Position numbers and translations under genes: made by a program
Notes under the pieces: generated by a model
Databases searched by the model: none
What the model was told of the DNA's origin: nothing
What the model saw: the letters and a program-made list of their open reading frames with translations, nothing else
Assembly: GCF_014645535.1 (NCBI RefSeq)
Contig: NZ_BMLX01000003.1
Location: 525,378 to 589,377, forward strand
Origin: Silvimonas iriomotensis
GTDB taxonomy: Bacteria > Pseudomonadota > Gammaproteobacteria > Burkholderiales > Chitinibacteraceae
Reading direction: 5' to 3'
DNA length: 64,000 bases
Shown: positions 62,148 to 64,000 of the stretch, in pieces
How the letters are laid out: each line of letters starts with the position of its first letter
How positions within the stretch are numbered: position 1 is the stretch's first letter

Positions 62148-62498
62148 TTACTTCTCCAGGGTTTCGCTGACCAGCCAGTCCAGATAAGGCTGGAAAACGG
62201 ATTGCGCCGGCAAGGCGATGATTTCCGGTACGTCGTACGGATGGTGCCCGGCAAGCCAGGTTTGCAGGGCCGCATAACGTTCGCCGGTTGTTTTTATCAA
62301 AAGCGGAACTTCTGCCGCTGTTTCGATTCTTCCTTCCCAGCGGTAGACTGACTGGATTTGCGGCAACAGGTTCACACATGCTGCCAGTCGTGCCTCAATC
62401 AACCCGTGTGCCAAAGTCATGGCGACGGCCGCGTCCGGGCAATTGCACAGCACGATGACCGCTTCATTTTCATAACGGTTTGTTTCCGGATTAACCAA
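62148..62498 (-). CDS. cutA: CutA divalent-cation tolerance protein
   Basis: 116 residues. Trimeric PII-like fold: VIVLCNCPDAAVAMTLAHGL, LAACVNLLPQIQSVYRWEGR, EVPLLIKTT and HHPYDVPEIIALP. The only plausible start in frame is TTG at 62498, whose first base pairs with the first base of the fxsA ATG. Upstream of dsbD in the usual cutA-dsbD order. Confidence 0.94.
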   Translation of the reverse strand: MVNPETNRYENEAVIVLCNCPDAAVAMTLAHGLIEARLAACVNLLPQIQSVYRWEGRIETAAEVPLLIKTTGERYAALQTWLAGHHPYDVPEIIALPAQSVFQPYLDWLVSETLEK

Positions 62499-62914
62499 TG
62501 CCTTTTATCCTGCTCGCGGCACTGGCCTGGCCAGTGCTCGAAATCATTGCAATGATCATGTTTGCCAAAGCCTTTGGCGCTGGCTTGCTCATTGCCTGGT
62601 TGTTGATCGCCGCCGTGGTTGGCGGTCTGATGCTGCGCCATCACAAACTGGCCGTAGCGATGTCCTTGTTCAACGACGTACGCCAGGGCCGGGTCACCAC
62701 CGCGTCCCTGTTCTGGGTGGCCAGATATTATATTTCTGCCGTTTTGCTGGTGCTACCTGGCTTGATCGGCGACGTGGTTGCTCTTGTCATGCTGCTGCCC
62801 TGGGGCAATAAAACGCCCATGGGGGCCGGCCCGGTTGACGACGGGGTGATCGAAGGCGATTTTCGCCGGATTGATCCACGCCCGGACCCCAATCGCCGGA
62901 TTGATCACCAGTAA
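62498..62914 (+). CDS. fxsA: FxsA family membrane protein
   Basis: 138 residues, inner membrane, about three helices (FILLAALAWPVLEIIAMIMF; LLIAWLLIAAVVGGLML; YYISAVLLVLPGLIGDVVAL) and a hydrophilic tail (FRRIDPRPDPNRRIDH). E. coli FxsA affects exclusion of phage T7 by the F plasmid when overproduced; the normal role is unknown. Divergent from cutA with no intergenic space. Confidence 0.9.
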   Translation: MPFILLAALAWPVLEIIAMIMFAKAFGAGLLIAWLLIAAVVGGLMLRHHKLAVAMSLFNDVRQGRVTTASLFWVARYYISAVLLVLPGLIGDVVALVMLLPWGNKTPMGAGPVDDGVIEGDFRRIDPRPDPNRRIDHQ

Positions 62915-62941
62915 GCGTCGGTTATCCAAGGCGCCAGCAAC

Positions 62942-62970
62942 AAAAAAGGCCGCTTTATGCGGCCTTTTTT
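62942..62970. terminator. bidirectional intrinsic terminator
   Basis: AAAAAAGGCCGC (62942-62953), loop TTTAT, GCGGCCTTTTTT (62959-62970), between convergent fxsA and yggT. Confidence 0.92.
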
Positions 62971-62990
62971 CATGAAACCGGTCAGCCCGG

Positions 62991-63578
62991 TTACGTGGCG
63001 ATGCGCACGTTTTGCAGGATATACGGTTCCAGCGACGCCACCACCACGCTCAGCAACAACTGGATGATCAGGATGAGTATCCACGGGGTGATGTCGATCC
63101 CCCCCACTGTGGGGATCATGCGGCGCAGCGGCCGCAGGAACGGGCCGGTAATGCCTTCGAGCACTGGCATCATCGGGTTGTAGGGCGAAATCCAGGACAT
63201 CAGCGCCTGGCCGATCGTGGCTGCAAACAAGAGGTACAGCGACATCTTGAAGAGCTCCAGCACCGCGGCCAGCATGAGCGCGATGATGGACAGCGGCGAG
63301 CCAAAAATAAACGGCCATGGCGTGATTGCCAGCAAAATGAGGTGCATCAGAAACGCACAAGCCCACGCCAGCAGCAGGCTGGCGGTATCCAGATTGCGCA
63401 CCGGCGGCACCACGCGGCGCACCGGCAGCACAATCCAGTTGGTCAGGGCCAGTACAAACTGGCCGACCGGGTGCTTGAACGAGACGCGGCTGGCCTGCAG
63501 GTAAAAGCGGGTCAGCAACACCAGGATAAAAAATTCGGCGATATTGCGGATGAGGAAGTCGAGCGCGTTCGCAAACAT
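62991..63578 (-). CDS. yggT: YggT family membrane protein
   Basis: 195 residues with two YggT repeats, each a helix pair plus an amphipathic turn: FILVLLTRFYLQASRVSFKH with LTNWIVLPVRRVVPP, and ALMSWISPYNPMMPVLEGIT with PFLRPLRRMIP. Members are linked to osmotic tolerance or cell-division positioning. It follows proC on the same strand with a 14-base gap, a conserved pairing. Confidence 0.93.
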   Translation of the reverse strand: MFANALDFLIRNIAEFFILVLLTRFYLQASRVSFKHPVGQFVLALTNWIVLPVRRVVPPVRNLDTASLLLAWACAFLMHLILLAITPWPFIFGSPLSIIALMLAAVLELFKMSLYLLFAATIGQALMSWISPYNPMMPVLEGITGPFLRPLRRMIPTVGGIDITPWILILIIQLLLSVVVASLEPYILQNVRIAT

Positions 63579-63592
63579 ATCCTCGCCCCCGC

Positions 63593-64000
63593 TCAGACTT
63601 CAGTATCCCGGCCCAGCTCGTCACCCAGCTCACGGGAGCGGGCGGCGGCGGCCTGGGTGGCGGCAATGATGGTGGCACGGACCTGGCTGTTGTCCATGGC
63701 GTTGATGGCGCGTTCAGTGGTGCCGCCTTTGGAGGTCACCTTGATGCGCAGCGTGGCGGCGTCATCATCGCTTTGCGACGCCAGTTTCATGGCGCCGGCC
63801 ACCGTTTCATAAGCCAGGGCACGGGCGATGTCCGGTGCAAAACCTTGCGCCCGGGCAGCAGCCTGCAACGACTCGATAAAGTAGAACACATAGGCCGGGC
63901 CGCTGCCGGAAATGGCGGTGATGCCATCCATCTCGCTTTCTTCTTTCAGCCAGACCACCTTGCCGATCGAAGCCAGGATGCGGTCTACCGCCGCGCGGTC
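63593..64000 (-). CDS. proC: pyrroline-5-carboxylate reductase (5' part outside window)
   Basis: The C-terminal 135 residues of ProC, which makes L-proline from pyrroline-5-carboxylate with NAD(P)H. Visible motifs: GKVVWLKEESEMDGITAISG, GSGPAYVFYFIE, and the family signature VTSKGGTTERAINAM. The N-terminal Rossmann domain lies beyond the right edge. Stop TGA at 63593-63595. Confidence 0.93.
   Translation of the reverse strand, partial: DRAAVDRILASIGKVVWLKEESEMDGITAISGSGPAYVFYFIESLQAAARAQGFAPDIARALAYETVAGAMKLASQSDDDAATLRIKVTSKGGTTERAINAMDNSQVRATIIAATQAAAARSRELGDELGRDTEV

Noticed and set aside
1-64000. tRNA, rRNA, prophage, integrase or insertion sequences
   Set aside because: No cloverleaf with CCA-type end, rRNA-like segment, transposase, integrase or attachment-site duplication was seen while reading both strands; a tRNAscan or Rfam run would be decisive.

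Overview
The window is chromosomal DNA from a betaproteobacterium, most likely in the Neisseriales (Chitinibacteraceae or Chromobacteriaceae type). This is inferred from the high GC content, tight operons with ATGA/GTGA overlaps, the blocks pepA-holC, divergent lptF-lptG, envC-ctpA-moeB and proC-yggT, and a giant DUF3683 FAD/Fe-S oxidoreductase. I see no rRNA, tRNA, CRISPR array, prophage or insertion sequence. Genes run into both edges: a zigA-type GTPase at the left and proC at the right.

Layout. 1-12.1 kb: zigA (partial), glutathione peroxidase, a TPR/2OG-oxygenase protein overlapping a class D beta-lactamase, a small membrane protein, a GAF-GGDEF protein, an ABC-F ATPase with a leader-peptide/attenuator-like upstream region, a PAS/AAA+/Fis regulator, a DUF308 plus permuted papain-like membrane protein, and a secreted GH13 amylase behind a LacI-type palindrome. 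12.2-25.1 kb: a GST, two TPR paralogues flanking a YqhD-like alcohol dehydrogenase, the 1293-residue oxidoreductase, a HIT protein coupled to a large PilZ-like protein, and a TfpX/TfpZ-type pilin accessory protein overlapping a GT9-like gene. 25.2-31.7 kb: a glycine-zipper protein, an AI-2E family transporter, LysR divergent from DUF2917-rhodanese, and four tandem secreted His/Pro-rich paralogues. 31.7-41.6 kb: core genes (valS, a yqjD-yqjE-like operon, holC, pepA, lptF, lptG). 41.7-50.8 kb: galE and a translationally coupled glycan operon (flippase, five glycosyltransferases, WbaP-type initiating transferase) with no visible polymerase or chain-length regulator. 50.9-64 kb: ACBP, thioesterase, TerC, TatD, a degenerate TrpRS-like protein with a switch-like leader, moeB, ctpA, envC, an ArsR regulator with a BigR/SqrR-type cysteine pair, tlpA-dsbD, cutA, fxsA, yggT and proC.

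How the genes work together. The glycan operon can build an undecaprenyl-linked oligosaccharide (WbaP primes, the transferases extend, the flippase exports), with galE supplying UDP-galactose. LptF/LptG export LPS. EnvC and CtpA act on the cell wall. TlpA and DsbD supply periplasmic reductant beside a regulator likely to sense reactive sulfur. The most unusual signals are the ABC-F attenuator, the TrpRS-like protein that has lost its catalytic signatures, and the four-gene secreted family. All family assignments come from reading motifs and recalled family patterns; no database search was run.
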